64,000 nt of DNA, taken from contig NZ_PGUZ01000009.1 of NCBI RefSeq assembly GCF_002860165.1, positions 1 through 64,000 on the forward strand, written 5' to 3'. The notes beneath the pieces were generated by a model, which saw only the letters and a list, made by a program, of their open reading frames with translations, was not told the DNA's origin and did no database searches. The translations under genes and the position numbers were made by a program. How positions within the stretch are numbered: the first letter of the stretch is position 1; each line of letters begins with the position of its first letter. This DNA comes from Bacillus sp. V3-13 (GTDB lineage Bacteria; Bacillota; Bacilli; Bacillales; Cytobacillaceae). Below are positions 8,671 through 17,869 of the stretch, piece after piece.

Positions 8671-10101
8671 TTAATTGATTTTTTTATTTTTATAGTCACC
8701 CTTGTTAGCAGTAATTTCGTTTAAGTTACTGTTCCTTCGCCCGTATGAAAAATAAATCACTAATCCGATCAATATCCAGGTTCCAAAGCTCATCCATGTC
8801 GTTGCCGGAAGCTGGAGGGCCAAATATCCGCAAAACAGAATGGCCAGGATCGGAATCAATGGTACAAACGGGACCTTAAAGCCTTTACTTTGAGAACGCT
8901 TTGTTTTACGAAGATAAAGGATTCCCGCTGATACTGTCACAAATGCAAATAATGTGCCGATATTGGTTAACTGCGCCAGCTTGCTGAGCGGAACAACCCC
9001 GGCAAAAAAAGATACAACGATACAAGTAATCCATGAATTGGCAATAGGTGTTTGTTTTTCTTTATCCACCCGTGATAATACTTTCGGCAGCAAGCCATCA
9101 CGGCTGATTGCATACAATAATCTTGTTTGTCCATACATCATCACTAGTAAAACAGTTGTTATGCCAGTGATCGCACCAAGGGAAATGAAACCCGCTACCC
9201 AGTCCTGGCCAATATAGCTGAGCGCGAAGGCAACAGGATTTTTTACTCCCAACTGGTCGTAAGGAACGATGCCTGTCAATATCAGTGCAACTACAATATA
9301 TAACGCTGTACAAATTAAAAGAGAGGCGATGATGCCAATCGGCAGGTTTTTCTGCGGATTCTTTACTTCTTCCGCAGCAGTAGCAACCGCATCAAATCCG
9401 ATGTAAGCAAAGAATACAGTAGCAGCACCTGCGGTAACGCCGGAAAAACCAAAAGGCATAAATGGTGACCAATTATCCGGTTCAACATACCATACCCCTA
9501 CCGCAATAAATAGAATGACCACCGCAAGTTTAATAATGACCATGATCGTATTAAAACGGGAAGATTTCTTAACACCCTGAGTCAACAACAGGGTAATTAA
9601 AAATACAATCAATATAGCCGGAACATCAACAAACGTACCTTCTGCCGGGTTATAAGCACTTGATAATGCCTTTGGAATTTCTATACCAAACCCCTGCAGC
9701 AGCCCTTGAAAATACCCCGACCATCCACTGGCCACAGCAGACGAAGCAAGTCCATACTCCAGTATTAAATCCCAGCCCAGTATCCAGGCAATCAGCTCGC
9801 CAAAAGTCGCATAGCTATAAGTATAAGCACTGCCCGCAACCGGAACTGTGGAAGCAAATTCCGCATAACAAAGAGCAGCAAAAACGCAAGCAAGTCCTGA
9901 TAAAATAAACGAAAGAATAAGCGCAGGGCCTGCGTGTTCCGCAGCAGCCACTCCAGTTAAAACAAAAATCCCGGTACCAATAATGGCCCCAACCCCAAGC
10001 ATAGTTAAATCAAATGCGCCAAGGTCTTTCTTAAGGGTGACTCCTTTTTTCCCCGTTTCCCTGATGAGCGCATCAATCGATTTTGTCCTAAACAAATTCA
10101 T
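8671..10101 (-). CDS. APC-family amino-acid permease (YfnA/CAT-like)
   Basis: A membrane transporter of 476 residues with about 12-13 hydrophobic segments. The N-terminal LGVGAIIGTGIFVLTG is the substrate-binding unwound helix of the APC superfamily; FFAYIGFDAVATAAEEVKNPQKNLP is the matching signature in helix 6. The whole chain resembles B. subtilis YfnA and the cationic amino-acid transporter group; the substrate cannot be told from sequence. I chose ATG 10101 (MNLFRTKS), since it follows a GGGGG ribosome site and aligns with YfnA; an upstream in-frame codon would add 14 residues. It is monocistronic, with its own terminator. A weak CodY-like box lies just upstream. Confidence 0.88.
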   Translation of the reverse strand: MNLFRTKSIDALIRETGKKGVTLKKDLGAFDLTMLGVGAIIGTGIFVLTGVAAAEHAGPALILSFILSGLACVFAALCYAEFASTVPVAGSAYTYSYATFGELIAWILGWDLILEYGLASSAVASGWSGYFQGLLQGFGIEIPKALSSAYNPAEGTFVDVPAILIVFLITLLLTQGVKKSSRFNTIMVIIKLAVVILFIAVGVWYVEPDNWSPFMPFGFSGVTAGAATVFFAYIGFDAVATAAEEVKNPQKNLPIGIIASLLICTALYIVVALILTGIVPYDQLGVKNPVAFALSYIGQDWVAGFISLGAITGITTVLLVMMYGQTRLLYAISRDGLLPKVLSRVDKEKQTPIANSWITCIVVSFFAGVVPLSKLAQLTNIGTLFAFVTVSAGILYLRKTKRSQSKGFKVPFVPLIPILAILFCGYLALQLPATTWMSFGTWILIGLVIYFSYGRRNSNLNEITANKGDYKNKKIN

Positions 10102-10120
10102 AACAAACCCCCGAAAATCA

Positions 10121-10135
10121 AATATTCTGAATTTA
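10121..10135. promoter_or_regulatory. Weak CodY-box-like sequence upstream of permease
   Basis: AATATTCTGAATTTA agrees with the CodY consensus AATTTTCWGAAAATT at 11 of 15 positions and lies 20 bases before the permease start. Four mismatches make it marginal. The rest of 10136-10366 is AT-rich with no gene that I can support. Confidence 0.25.
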
Positions 10136-10366
10136 TCTCGCAATAAATATATATTAAGATAACATATTTATTATATTGAAAAATAAATAAATTTCAAATT
10201 TTATTATTATGCAGTTCTTTCCAATTGCGATTTGCAACAGAGAACTAAAGGTTTTTCTCCCGTGCAAAATTTTGAAAAGATAAAGCTATTATTATCTTAT
10301 CCGAAATCATCCAAGCTTATCACTTTCCAACCATAGCCACAATCAATTCATTTATGAATTGGCTCC

Positions 10367-10395
10367 AAAGAAAAAGCATCTATACAAATAGATGC
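10367..10395 (-). terminator. Terminator of DUF445 gene
   Basis: On the minus strand GCATCTA-tttgta-TAGATGC is followed by TTTTTCTTT, about 60 bases after the DUF445 stop. Confidence 0.8.
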
Positions 10396-10457
10396 CCGAT
10401 TTGAATTTGGTTACGTGAAAATATTGGTTTTCGCATGAAGCCAAGCATCTGGTAACG

Positions 10458-11714
10458 CTACAGAACCATTTTTATAGCCGCCAAAACAACTCCAATCAAA
10501 AATCCGCAAACAGCTCCGTTCACCCGAATCCACTGCAGGTCTTTTCCAACATTGTTTTCCATCATGTGGATCAGCGACTCGGTGTCGAGTTTGTCCAAAT
10601 TTTCTTTCACCAGCTTGCCAATTTTCGAATGGTTGCTTTCAATCAACGCGGCAATTTGCTTTTGCAGCCAATTTTCAATAGCATTAAATTTGGCCGGATC
10701 CGTTTTTAAATCGTCGATAACCCGGTTCATCAGCGGGAGCATAAATTGATGATAAAAGGTATCTTCATTGATAAATTTTACTGCTCTCTGCTGCGCCTGT
10801 AGCAAGAGTTCTGTTATTTGCCCTGATAACCGCCAATCATGAATGATTTGTTCTTTCCAGTCGTTTATTTCGTTTACCAGTTCCGTTCGATTCTCTACAT
10901 CCGCCAATTCTTTCCGAATTCGTGCAAGAACTATTTGCCTATACTGGTTATCCGATTCCTTTAAAAGAGGGATTCTTTTCATAAGGAAGCTTTGGATCAT
11001 TTGGCCGAGCTTTTCTTTGTTGATAAATTGTTTTAAAGACTGAAGGGCAAATTGCATAAAGCCGTCCGATTTGGTGTTTTCAAGCAGCTCCATCGCGATG
11101 CTGCCCATCTTTTCTTTCGAATCCTCTTTTGCTGCCCATTTTTCAAACTCGGTCAATAAATAATCAATTGCCTTTTCATCATATTTCTTTGCGATGACCT
11201 GGGATGCACCGGCATGAAGAAGTTTTCCGGCATCCATCCTGTAGAGATAGTCTTTGATCGCTTTTTCAAGGTAAGGAGAAATTTTTTCCGCATCCAGGCT
11301 GCGGATGATTTGTTCGAGAATAGAAACTGCGCCGTTTCTGATTGGTTCAGAGCGAATTTCAGCTTCTACGATAGCAATAAGCTTTTTGGCAATCTCTATT
11401 TCTTTAAGCTTTTCGCGAATGCTCTCTTTTGTGAGCCAATTATTTTCGAGCATATTGATTAGCGCATTTACCATTTTGTCGCGATTTTTCGGAAGCAATG
11501 CCGTATGCGGAATCGGCACACCAAGTGGATGGCGAAATAAAGCTGTCACCGCAAACCAATCAGCCAATCCTCCTACTAATCCCGCTTCAAATCCGCCATG
11601 TAACAGGCGCCCGATTATATGATCCTGAACAGGAATCGTTGCAAGGAATCCGCTTCCCATCATGATTAGAGAAATAGTTGCTAAATATTTTGACTTCGTG
11701 CTGTTTTTGACCAT
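10458..11714 (-). CDS. DUF445-family membrane protein
   Basis: The 418-residue protein has a hydrophobic segment near residues 10-30 and another at the C terminus (VNGAVCGFLIGVVLAAIKMVL), with a long helical, charged middle. The family signature is near the N terminus: GGFEAGLVGGLADWFAVTALFRHPLG, followed by IPHTALLPKNRDKM. Such proteins (YheB and relatives in Bacillus) are conserved membrane proteins of unknown role. ATG 11714 follows an AAGGAAG site and removes an 18-residue upstream extension that has no good ribosome site. Monocistronic. Confidence 0.85.
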   Translation of the reverse strand: MVKNSTKSKYLATISLIMMGSGFLATIPVQDHIIGRLLHGGFEAGLVGGLADWFAVTALFRHPLGVPIPHTALLPKNRDKMVNALINMLENNWLTKESIREKLKEIEIAKKLIAIVEAEIRSEPIRNGAVSILEQIIRSLDAEKISPYLEKAIKDYLYRMDAGKLLHAGASQVIAKKYDEKAIDYLLTEFEKWAAKEDSKEKMGSIAMELLENTKSDGFMQFALQSLKQFINKEKLGQMIQSFLMKRIPLLKESDNQYRQIVLARIRKELADVENRTELVNEINDWKEQIIHDWRLSGQITELLLQAQQRAVKFINEDTFYHQFMLPLMNRVIDDLKTDPAKFNAIENWLQKQIAALIESNHSKIGKLVKENLDKLDTESLIHMMENNVGKDLQWIRVNGAVCGFLIGVVLAAIKMVL

Positions 11715-11851
11715 AAAATCTTCCTTATCATATTTGTTGTATATCACTTTAACATCTAATTTTACCATAATAAAAATGATTTGCTAAATGTATGGTACAG
11801 TTAAGTTAAGCCATCTGCACCATAGATGATCGAGCAAGGTTTCATTATATT

Positions 11852-11883
11852 AAAAAACAGACTCCCGGTCGAGAGCCTGTTTT
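11852..11883 (-). terminator. Terminator of feo operon
   Basis: On the minus strand AACAGGCTCTC-gacc-GGGAGTCTGTT is followed by a T run (stem with two G-U pairs), 17 bases after the last feo gene. Confidence 0.85.
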
Positions 11884-11899
11884 GCGATCCAAAATTAAA

Positions 11900-12100
11900 T
11901 TATGATTTTTGAACGTGACTAACTCGAGGTTCGGATTGACCCTGCTCAACATCAAAGGTAGCTTTTCCACAATTTTGTGAGCAGGACTGTTTAATACTGC
12001 AGCTTGCACACTTCCCTTGCTTTGATTTATTGATAAATCCAAACAGAGCCCAACCGGCATATCCAAATATTACTCCGGCAATAATCATGTTGGCAATCAT
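11900..12100 (-). CDS. FeoB-associated Cys-rich membrane protein
   Basis: A 66-residue protein with one N-terminal membrane helix (about residues 2-22) and a cysteine cluster CASCSIKQSCSQNC at about 31-44. This matches the small FeoB-associated Cys-rich family found after feoB in Firmicutes. Its exact role is not established; the cysteines may bind iron or form disulfides. It follows feoB by 14 bases as the third gene of the operon. Confidence 0.85.
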   Translation of the reverse strand: MIANMIIAGVIFGYAGWALFGFINKSKQGKCASCSIKQSCSQNCGKATFDVEQGQSEPRVSHVQKS

Positions 12101-12114
12101 GTGATTTCACCCCT

Positions 12115-14121
12115 TCAGGATAGACCCAGCAATTTGCCGCCCTGAAAAACCAGCAGCGCTAAAGTATAGGCGATAAAAAGCGCGTATAGAATGGAAAACG
12201 CTGTCCATTTTTTTGAACCTGTTTCTTTATAAATCGTTGCTGTTGTCGCCAGGCACGGAATATACAGGAGAATAAATACCATAAAGCTGTATGCAGCAAG
12301 GGGAGTAAAATACTCTGCAAGTAATCCTTGCAAGCTTGCTTCATCAGGGACAAAATAGATAATATTCATCGTTGAAATAATGGCTTCTTTTGCAAAAAAG
12401 CCCGTTAATAAAGATGCGCCTGCCTGCCATGTGCCAAATCCGATTGGATCAAACAGCGGGGCAACGATACCGCCAACCGCTGCCAAATAGCTATCATCCA
12501 TGGCAACGTTGAAGCCGTCCGGCCCCAAATAAGATAATGTCCATACAAAAACGGAACCTGCAAAAATAAACGTTCCAGCCTTTTTTATAAAGCCTTTCCC
12601 CTTATCCCATGTGCTTTTCCATAATGCCTGGAATTGCGGGATCCGATATGGGGGAAGTTCAATCACAAATAACGAAGTTTCCCCTTTTAAAATCGTTGAA
12701 GAGAAAATTTTAGCCAATGTGAGGGCTGTCAACACTCCAAGGACATACAAGGATAAAACGACAAATGCTTTATTTTGCACAAAAAATGCCCCGACAAACA
12801 AAGCATAGACCGGCAACCGGGCTGAACAGGACATCAATGGCGTCAGCAAAATCGTCAACAATCGTTCTTTAGGTGTTTCAATCGTTCTGGCAGCCATAAT
12901 GCCGGGGACGTTGCAGCCAAAGCCAATTACCATCGGAATGAATGCTTTTCCGTTCAATCCGACCGTTTCCATTATCCGGTCCATGACAAGAGCCACTCTT
13001 GCCATATAACCTGAATCCTCCAATAAGGAAATAAAGAAGAAAAGGATAAAAATTTGCGGCACAAACACGAGTACTCCGCCAACCCCTGCAACGATTCCAT
13101 CGAGGATTAAGGCATGAATGAAATCCGAGGCGCCTGCAGCAGTGAGCAATACGGCAATTGCATCTGTCAGCGGGCCGGAAATGAATCCATCTAGCAAATC
13201 AGATAGTGGAAAACCGACCCAATCAAACGTCAGCATAAACATCAAATACATGAATGTTAAAAAGATGGGAATCCCCAGTACCTTGTTGGTGACAATCGCA
13301 TCGATCCGCTCCGTTAAAGTCGTTTTCGTTTGGTCTCCCTGTACGACAGCTGCTGCCAAAATGGTATCGATCTTTTCTTGTCTTTTTGCATGAATATACT
13401 GCTCAAGCGATTTTGCCCCGTGTAGTTTTTTCAGGTTCATTTCGATTGATTGAACCAGTTCATCCAAAACTTGATTATCAATAAATGCTGTTAAATATTT
13501 TTTTACATACTGGTTTCCTTCAAATAGCTGTAAGGCGAGCCATCTAGTTGAGTGGGCCGCTTTTCCTTTCAGCATTTCCCCCAGCTTCAGCACGCCTGCT
13601 TCAAGTTCTTTCCCATAATAGACAGGATTGTTTTTGGGACTTGAAGCCGAATTTGTTGTTGCTGTCTTTGTTAAGGAGTCACAACCTTTCCCGCTCCTTG
13701 CGATGACGGAAACAACGGGAACACCGAGAAGTTCAGACAACTTTTCCGGGTCGAGCTGAATGCCACGCTGTTTCGCTACATCAATCATATTTAAACCAAC
13801 GACAAGCGGCTTTCCGTACTCAAGCAACTGAATCGTTAAGTGCAAATTTCTCGGCAACTGTGAAGCATCAACAATGTTGAGCGTCTTGTCAAAGTTTTCT
13901 GTTAAAAAGAAATGACTGACAACACCTTCATCCTTGGACAGCGGGTTCAGCGTATAAATACCGGGCAGATCAATTAATTTATCTTTTTTATTCTTAAATA
14001 ACCCGACTTTTTTCTCAACCGTGACACCACTCCAGTTCCCAACATACTCATATGAACCGGTTAAATGATTAAATAATGATGTTTTTCCGGTATTTGGGTT
14101 TCCGAGTAGAGCAATATCCAT
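12115..14121 (-). CDS. feoB: Ferrous iron transport protein B
   Basis: The inner-membrane Fe2+ permease with an N-terminal G-protein domain, 668 residues. G1 is GNPNTGKTS (7-15), G3 is DLPGIYTL (about 51-58) and G4 is NMID (about 110). The membrane part has paired Gate domains and the conserved GFGCNVPGIMAARTIE and MSCSARLPVYALFVGAFF motifs with the pore-associated cysteines, and ends with several more helices. Length is typical of the shorter Firmicutes FeoB. Its ATG overlaps the feoA stop by one base (TAATG), giving coupling with FeoA. Under a Fur-like box upstream of feoA. Confidence 0.96.
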   Translation of the reverse strand: MDIALLGNPNTGKTSLFNHLTGSYEYVGNWSGVTVEKKVGLFKNKKDKLIDLPGIYTLNPLSKDEGVVSHFFLTENFDKTLNIVDASQLPRNLHLTIQLLEYGKPLVVGLNMIDVAKQRGIQLDPEKLSELLGVPVVSVIARSGKGCDSLTKTATTNSASSPKNNPVYYGKELEAGVLKLGEMLKGKAAHSTRWLALQLFEGNQYVKKYLTAFIDNQVLDELVQSIEMNLKKLHGAKSLEQYIHAKRQEKIDTILAAAVVQGDQTKTTLTERIDAIVTNKVLGIPIFLTFMYLMFMLTFDWVGFPLSDLLDGFISGPLTDAIAVLLTAAGASDFIHALILDGIVAGVGGVLVFVPQIFILFFFISLLEDSGYMARVALVMDRIMETVGLNGKAFIPMVIGFGCNVPGIMAARTIETPKERLLTILLTPLMSCSARLPVYALFVGAFFVQNKAFVVLSLYVLGVLTALTLAKIFSSTILKGETSLFVIELPPYRIPQFQALWKSTWDKGKGFIKKAGTFIFAGSVFVWTLSYLGPDGFNVAMDDSYLAAVGGIVAPLFDPIGFGTWQAGASLLTGFFAKEAIISTMNIIYFVPDEASLQGLLAEYFTPLAAYSFMVFILLYIPCLATTATIYKETGSKKWTAFSILYALFIAYTLALLVFQGGKLLGLS

Positions 14122-14345
14122 TATAATCTCTCCACTTCGATGCGGAGTGCTTCATTTCGGCGAATGCCGACACATTGACCGCAAGATTCCAACAAATAAG
14201 GTCCGCCAAATGGCATAATGCATTTAATACAAACTTCTGTTCCTTCCGTTATTCCGAGATTCAGGAGCCTGCGGCGCACCAAATGATCTGCCTTTGAAAT
14301 GTCCAAAATCTTGCCTTTATCGCCTTCTCTTAATTGTCCGAGCAT
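14121..14345 (-). CDS. feoA: Ferrous iron transport protein A (SH3-like)
   Basis: A cytoplasmic SH3-like partner of FeoB of about 74 residues. Family features are RRRLLNLGITEGTEV and a C-terminal VGIRRNEALRIEVERL strand pair; cysteines occur in CIKCIMPF and LLESCGQC. I place the start at ATG 14345 after GGGTGGGG; a GTG three codons upstream is possible. First gene of feoA-feoB-Cys-rich protein. Confidence 0.92.
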   Translation of the reverse strand: MLGQLREGDKGKILDISKADHLVRRRLLNLGITEGTEVCIKCIMPFGGPYLLESCGQCVGIRRNEALRIEVERL

Positions 14346-14387
14346 GTTCCCCACCCTATATAAAAGTATTTAATCAGTTTTGTTAGT

Positions 14388-14402
14388 TGAGAATGATTCT
14401 CT
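14388..14402 (-). promoter_or_regulatory. Fur box upstream of feoA
   Basis: TGAGAATGATTCTCT matches the 7-1-7 Fur consensus TGATAATNATTATCA at 12 of 15 positions and is almost a perfect palindrome, 43 bases upstream of feoA. Iron-dependent repression of feoAB is expected. Confidence 0.8.
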
Positions 14403-14534
14403 TTATCTTTACTTATAACAATTCCATTCATGTTTTGCTGTGAGGAAAATCACATCCTTTTGCTTTTCTCCATGTTTTAATAAAAAATTCACATGTATTT
14501 TTAAAACATGATTGTCCCGATTTTAAAAAAGCCC

Positions 14535-14562
14535 AAAAAAAGAAGCCGTTTGTAAGGCTTCT
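14535..14562 (-). terminator. Terminator of 49-aa small gene
   Basis: On the minus strand AGAAGCC-ttacaaac-GGCTTCT is followed by seven T residues, 35 bases after the small-gene stop. Confidence 0.85.
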
Positions 14563-14596
14563 GATAATTAAATATTTTGATTCTACTGGATTGTTT

Positions 14597-14746
14597 TCAT
14601 TCTGAATCATTGGTGATCTGCTGACCGATCGTTCCGTGAGGGTCTGGAACATAATCTAAATGCATCGTTTCCTTTAATGAAACGTCGGTTTCATAAGAAT
14701 CGGTTTTTAAATCCTTCTCCTTTTGGAACTTAATATTGTCCTTCAT
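14597..14746 (-). CDS. Small hypothetical protein, 49 residues
   Basis: The reading frame encodes MKDNIKFQKEKDLKTDSYET, then DVSLKETMHLDY, VPDPHG and TIGQQITNDSE. A strong GGAGGTGA site sits 5 bases before the ATG, and a good terminator follows the stop. These two signals make a real gene likely, though I do not recognise the protein. It is charged, soluble, without cysteines or membrane segments. It stands alone between the feo operon and a tRNA gene. Confidence 0.7.
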   Translation of the reverse strand: MKDNIKFQKEKDLKTDSYETDVSLKETMHLDYVPDPHGTIGQQITNDSE

Positions 14747-14897
14747 TGCGTCACCTCCATTTCCATAATGTTTGGAGAACGCATAGAAAATATACCGGTA
14801 CCAATACGGTTAGCTAATACCTATCCTCCGATTTATAGCTGCATTGGATGGAAGTGTTCCCAATTTGTCCTTGCCCAACATATAAATAACTAAAAAC

Positions 14898-14934
14898 GAA
14901 AAAAAAGACACGTTCCAAGTATAGGAGCGTATCT
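14898..14934 (-). terminator. Terminator of tRNA-Val
   Basis: On the minus strand AGATACGCTCC-tatact-TGGAACGTGTCT (one mismatch) is followed by eight T residues, just downstream of the tRNA gene. Confidence 0.8.
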
Positions 14935-14942
14935 TAAACGTA

Positions 14943-15014
14943 TGATCCGAGAGGGATTCGAACCCCCGACCCCATCCCTGTCAAGGATGTATTCTCCCAC
15001 TGAACTATCGGATC
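14943..15014 (-). tRNA. tRNA-Val (anticodon GAC)
   Basis: The cloverleaf folds fully: acceptor GATCCGA/TCGGATC, D stem GTTC/GAAT, anticodon stem CATCC/GGATG with loop TTGACAG (anticodon GAC, reads GUC), T stem GGGGG/CCCTC around TTCGAAT, discriminator A. The 3' CCA is not encoded: the DNA continues ATACG. It is a single tRNA gene with its own terminator. Confidence 0.92.
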
Positions 15015-15241
15015 GTAATATGAATTGTAACCAGCAAGGTTGTGCTCTCCCTGCCGAGTTAAGGCCTTAAATTGTCGAACCTTTAAAAGGTACATGTTTA
15101 ATTATATTTATCTTCTAAGAAAAGTCAAGGAGTTTCTATTCTTTCTTATTTCAAAAATCATCTTGCTGTACAGCGCATTAAGCACCCCTTAACAGCTTTC
15201 TTTTCATAACGCCCCATAAGACGTCTTGACCTTAACATTAT

Positions 15242-15262
15242 AAAAAGCCTCCCAAATGGAGA
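15242..15262 (-). terminator. Terminator of DinB-like gene
   Basis: On the minus strand GTCTCC-atttg-GGAGGC is followed by TTTTTA, directly after the stop of the DinB-like gene. Confidence 0.75.
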
Positions 15263-15263
15263 C

Positions 15264-15728
15264 TTACTGGTCCAAAAGTTTTTTGCGCAACGAAATTAAC
15301 GTGCCGGTATGCAGTCCTTCGTGGTAAATCGTTCTTGGAATCACATCACCAATTGTCCGGATCCCGTGTTCTGATTCTTCATTTAACCTTTCATCGAATC
15401 TTGCGGCAAACGTCTCTTTTAAAAACGGTATTTGTTCCTTTAAAAGCCGCTTAATTTCCCCGATCGAAGGTGGCTGGTTGTCCTCTGTCCAATCGCGCGG
15501 AGAACTTCCATAACTGAAAAAAGGCGCAATTTCTGCTAATGGCATGCTATCATCGATTTTATGGTAAAACCATAAATATTGGTCGAGCAGAATATGGCCT
15601 GCATTCCAGCGAACCGAGTTATTAAACCCTTCTGGCACAACATCGGTCAATTCTTCCGGTATTGAATCCAAAATATCGAGCGTATAACCTCTTACGTCCT
15701 CAGCCAATTTCCAAACAGCCCTGTCCAT
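15264..15728 (-). CDS. DinB-family (DUF664-type) protein
   Basis: A 154-residue four-helix-bundle protein of the DinB/YfiT metal-binding family. The metal-ligand histidines are probably H45 (WNAGHILLDQYLW) and the pair in YHEGLHTGTL near residues 135-139. Some members are thiol transferases using bacillithiol or mycothiol, others have no known role, so the reaction cannot be assigned. It is monocistronic and convergent with nothing; its own terminator overlaps the end of the frame. Confidence 0.8.
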   Translation of the reverse strand: MDRAVWKLAEDVRGYTLDILDSIPEELTDVVPEGFNNSVRWNAGHILLDQYLWFYHKIDDSMPLAEIAPFFSYGSSPRDWTEDNQPPSIGEIKRLLKEQIPFLKETFAARFDERLNEESEHGIRTIGDVIPRTIYHEGLHTGTLISLRKKLLDQ

Positions 15729-15911
15729 GCTTTTCCCCCTTTTTATTCTTTAAGTTTACAAATTAATTCGGAATATTCGTATTATAACATAATTATCAAA
15801 ATGTCTGGCTGAATAACCAAAAAAGCATTTCTCCTGCTTGATATGATAAAATCGCATAAAAGCCTGTTAAAAGTACGATGGTGGGCAACCTGAGCAAGGG
15901 AGGAATCAACA

Positions 15912-16634
15912 ATGGAAATTCCGCGAGGTACAATCAAAGATATGACGATTCCAAGCAAAGAGTTGGGGGAAGAAGTAAATATTCTCGTTTATTTACCAGC
16001 TTCTTTCTCATCTCTTTATAAATATTCTCTGTTAATTGCATCTGACGGAAAGGATTATTTTCAGTTTGGCAGAATCGGGCGAATTGCCGATGAATTATTG
16101 CATCATAAAGAAATAGAAAATGTCATTATCGTTGGGGTGCCCTACAAGGATGTAAAGGACCGACGTGAAAAATATCATCCGCAGGGTAGTCGCCAGCACA
16201 ATTATATTCGTTTTCTCGCCCATGAACTTGTCCCATTTTTGGATAAAGAGTTCCCCACCTATCAAATGGGCATGGGCAGAGCACTGATCGGCGACTCGCT
16301 GGCAGCGACCGTATCATTAATGACGGCCCTTGAATATCCCAATATATTTGGACGGGTCATTCTCCAGTCTCCGCTTGTAAACGATCGGGTGGTTCAATTA
16401 GTGGAAACATTTGAATACCCACCATTATTACATATATATCACGAGGTCGGAAATCAAGAAACCATTGTTATAACTTCAGACAAAAAGGAAATGGATTTCC
16501 TCACCCCGAACCGCCATCTGGCGGAAGTTTTCCGGCAAAAACGTTTTCCGTACCATTTTGAAGAATTTGCTGGCAATCATACTTGGACCTATTGGCAGCC
16601 CAATTTAAGAGATGCGCTGAAAAAAATGTTTTAA
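15912..16634 (+). CDS. yjcH: Esterase-family alpha/beta hydrolase, YjcH-like
   Basis: A 240-residue protein of the enterochelin-esterase-like (esterase D) alpha/beta-hydrolase group. The nucleophile elbow is ALIGDSLAATVS (Ser near residue 130), and the catalytic His is likely in FAGNHTWTYW near the C terminus. GGGAGG precedes the ATG by 8 bases. It precedes yjcG and yjcF, the same three-gene neighbourhood as in B. subtilis, though a 190-base gap follows. Substrate unknown. Confidence 0.82.
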   Translation: MEIPRGTIKDMTIPSKELGEEVNILVYLPASFSSLYKYSLLIASDGKDYFQFGRIGRIADELLHHKEIENVIIVGVPYKDVKDRREKYHPQGSRQHNYIRFLAHELVPFLDKEFPTYQMGMGRALIGDSLAATVSLMTALEYPNIFGRVILQSPLVNDRVVQLVETFEYPPLLHIYHEVGNQETIVITSDKKEMDFLTPNRHLAEVFRQKRFPYHFEEFAGNHTWTYWQPNLRDALKKMF

Positions 16635-16826
16635 TTTTGCCTTAAATATGCTTTTTCGGAGCAGGAAGGGTATAATGATCTTATCAATTCCGAAGATTTG
16701 TTATAATCGCATTAAAATTCTTTTTGTAAAACATTCCAATTCCGGCTCCTTTTTTCATTGGCGTCATATTCGAATTTTTACTCCTTCAACTCATAAATCT
16801 TAATATTTAACATTGGAGGTCATAAT

Positions 16827-17348
16827 ATGAAATTCGGTATCGTTATTTTTCCGACAAAAAAGCTCCAGGATTTTGCTAACTCCTATCGAAAACGCTATGA
16901 TGCACACTACGCGTTAATTCCGCCACACTTAACGTTAAGAAGCGCTTTTGAAGCAACAGAAGAACAGATCACTGAACTCGCTAAAAAACTTGAAGACATC
17001 GCCGGAAAATATGAGCCGTTTAGGCTGAAGGTGTACCGGGTCAGTTCATTTCATCCAGTAAACAATGTGATCTATTTAAAAGTTGAACCTACTGAAGAAT
17101 TGAAAGGGTTGCATAATGATTTTCTAAAAAGCTTCGATGACGGCCAGCCGGAGTATGCGTTTGTTCCGCACATTACAATCGGGCAAAATCTGTCGGATGC
17201 TGAACATTCAGACGTTTATGGTTCTTTAAAAATGCTGAAAGTTGAACATGAAGAAACCGTTGACCGCTTCCACCTCCTTTACCAGCTGGAAAACGGGCAA
17301 TGGACTGTATATGAAACATTTCGCTTAGGAAAGGATAATAAAAATTGA
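16827..17348 (+). CDS. yjcG: 2H phosphoesterase / 2'-5' RNA ligase superfamily protein YjcG
   Basis: A 173-residue member of the 2H phosphoesterase superfamily. The two catalytic HxT/S motifs are HLTLRSAF (near residue 37) and HITIGQNL (near 115). These enzymes act on cyclic phosphodiesters or RNA 2'-5' ends; the YjcG substrate is not established. GGAGG lies 8 bases before the ATG. The stop overlaps the TTG start of yjcF by four bases (TTGA). Confidence 0.88.
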   Translation: MKFGIVIFPTKKLQDFANSYRKRYDAHYALIPPHLTLRSAFEATEEQITELAKKLEDIAGKYEPFRLKVYRVSSFHPVNNVIYLKVEPTEELKGLHNDFLKSFDDGQPEYAFVPHITIGQNLSDAEHSDVYGSLKMLKVEHEETVDRFHLLYQLENGQWTVYETFRLGKDNKN

Positions 17349-17767
17349 AAGTAACTACCGTTTCGACCGAAAAAGAATTACAGGATGCCTTTACAGTCCG
17401 CAAGAAGGTATTCGTTGAAGAACAACAAGTTCCTGAAGAAGAAGAAATCGACCAGTTCGAATCGAGCGCAGTTCACTTTGTTTTGTATGATGATGAAACT
17501 CCGGCTGGAGCCGGCCGTTTCCGGATTGTTGACGGTTTTGGAAAGGTTGAACGCATTTGTGTGCTGCAGGAGTACCGAAAGACCGGAGCCGGTAAAGCGA
17601 TTATGGCTGCAATTGAAGAATATGCCTCAAATAAAGGGATTACGGCCTTAAAGCTGAACGCGCAGACCCATGCGATTCCTTTTTATAGCCGTTTAGGCTA
17701 TGAAGTGGCATCCGAAGAATTTTTAGATGCAGGCATCCCCCATAAAACGATGAAAAAATCTCTATAA
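17345..17767 (+). CDS. yjcF: GNAT-family N-acetyltransferase YjcF
   Basis: A 140-residue acetyltransferase. The acetyl-CoA pyrophosphate-binding segment is [22 protein letters not shown] (about residues 75-95), followed by [37 protein letters not shown], typical of the ElaA/YjcF branch. The start is TTG, inside a TTGA overlap with yjcG and behind GGAAAGGA. Acceptor unknown. A strong terminator follows. Confidence 0.9.
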   Translation: MKVTTVSTEKELQDAFTVRKKVFVEEQQVPEEEEIDQFESSAVHFVLYDDETPAGAGRFRIVDGFGKVERICVLQEYRKTGAGKAIMAAIEEYASNKGITALKLNAQTHAIPFYSRLGYEVASEEFLDAGIPHKTMKKSL

Positions 17768-17772
17768 GAATC

Positions 17773-17805
17773 GAGCTCCCTCATATAGCGGGAGCTCTTT
17801 TTTTT
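17773..17805 (+). terminator. Terminator of yjcG-yjcF
   Basis: GAGCTCCC and GGGAGCTC form an 8-bp stem followed by eight T residues. Confidence 0.93.
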
Positions 17806-17869
17806 CGATAATTTAAAGGGAATTGGCTAACAATAATAGATATAATTGCACTGGCGGAGGCGAAACAAA

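Noticed and set aside
14470-14512. Inverted repeat CATGTTTTAA / TTAAAACATG as a terminator
   Set aside because: Long AT-rich loop and no gene end that needs it; probably chance in AT-rich DNA.
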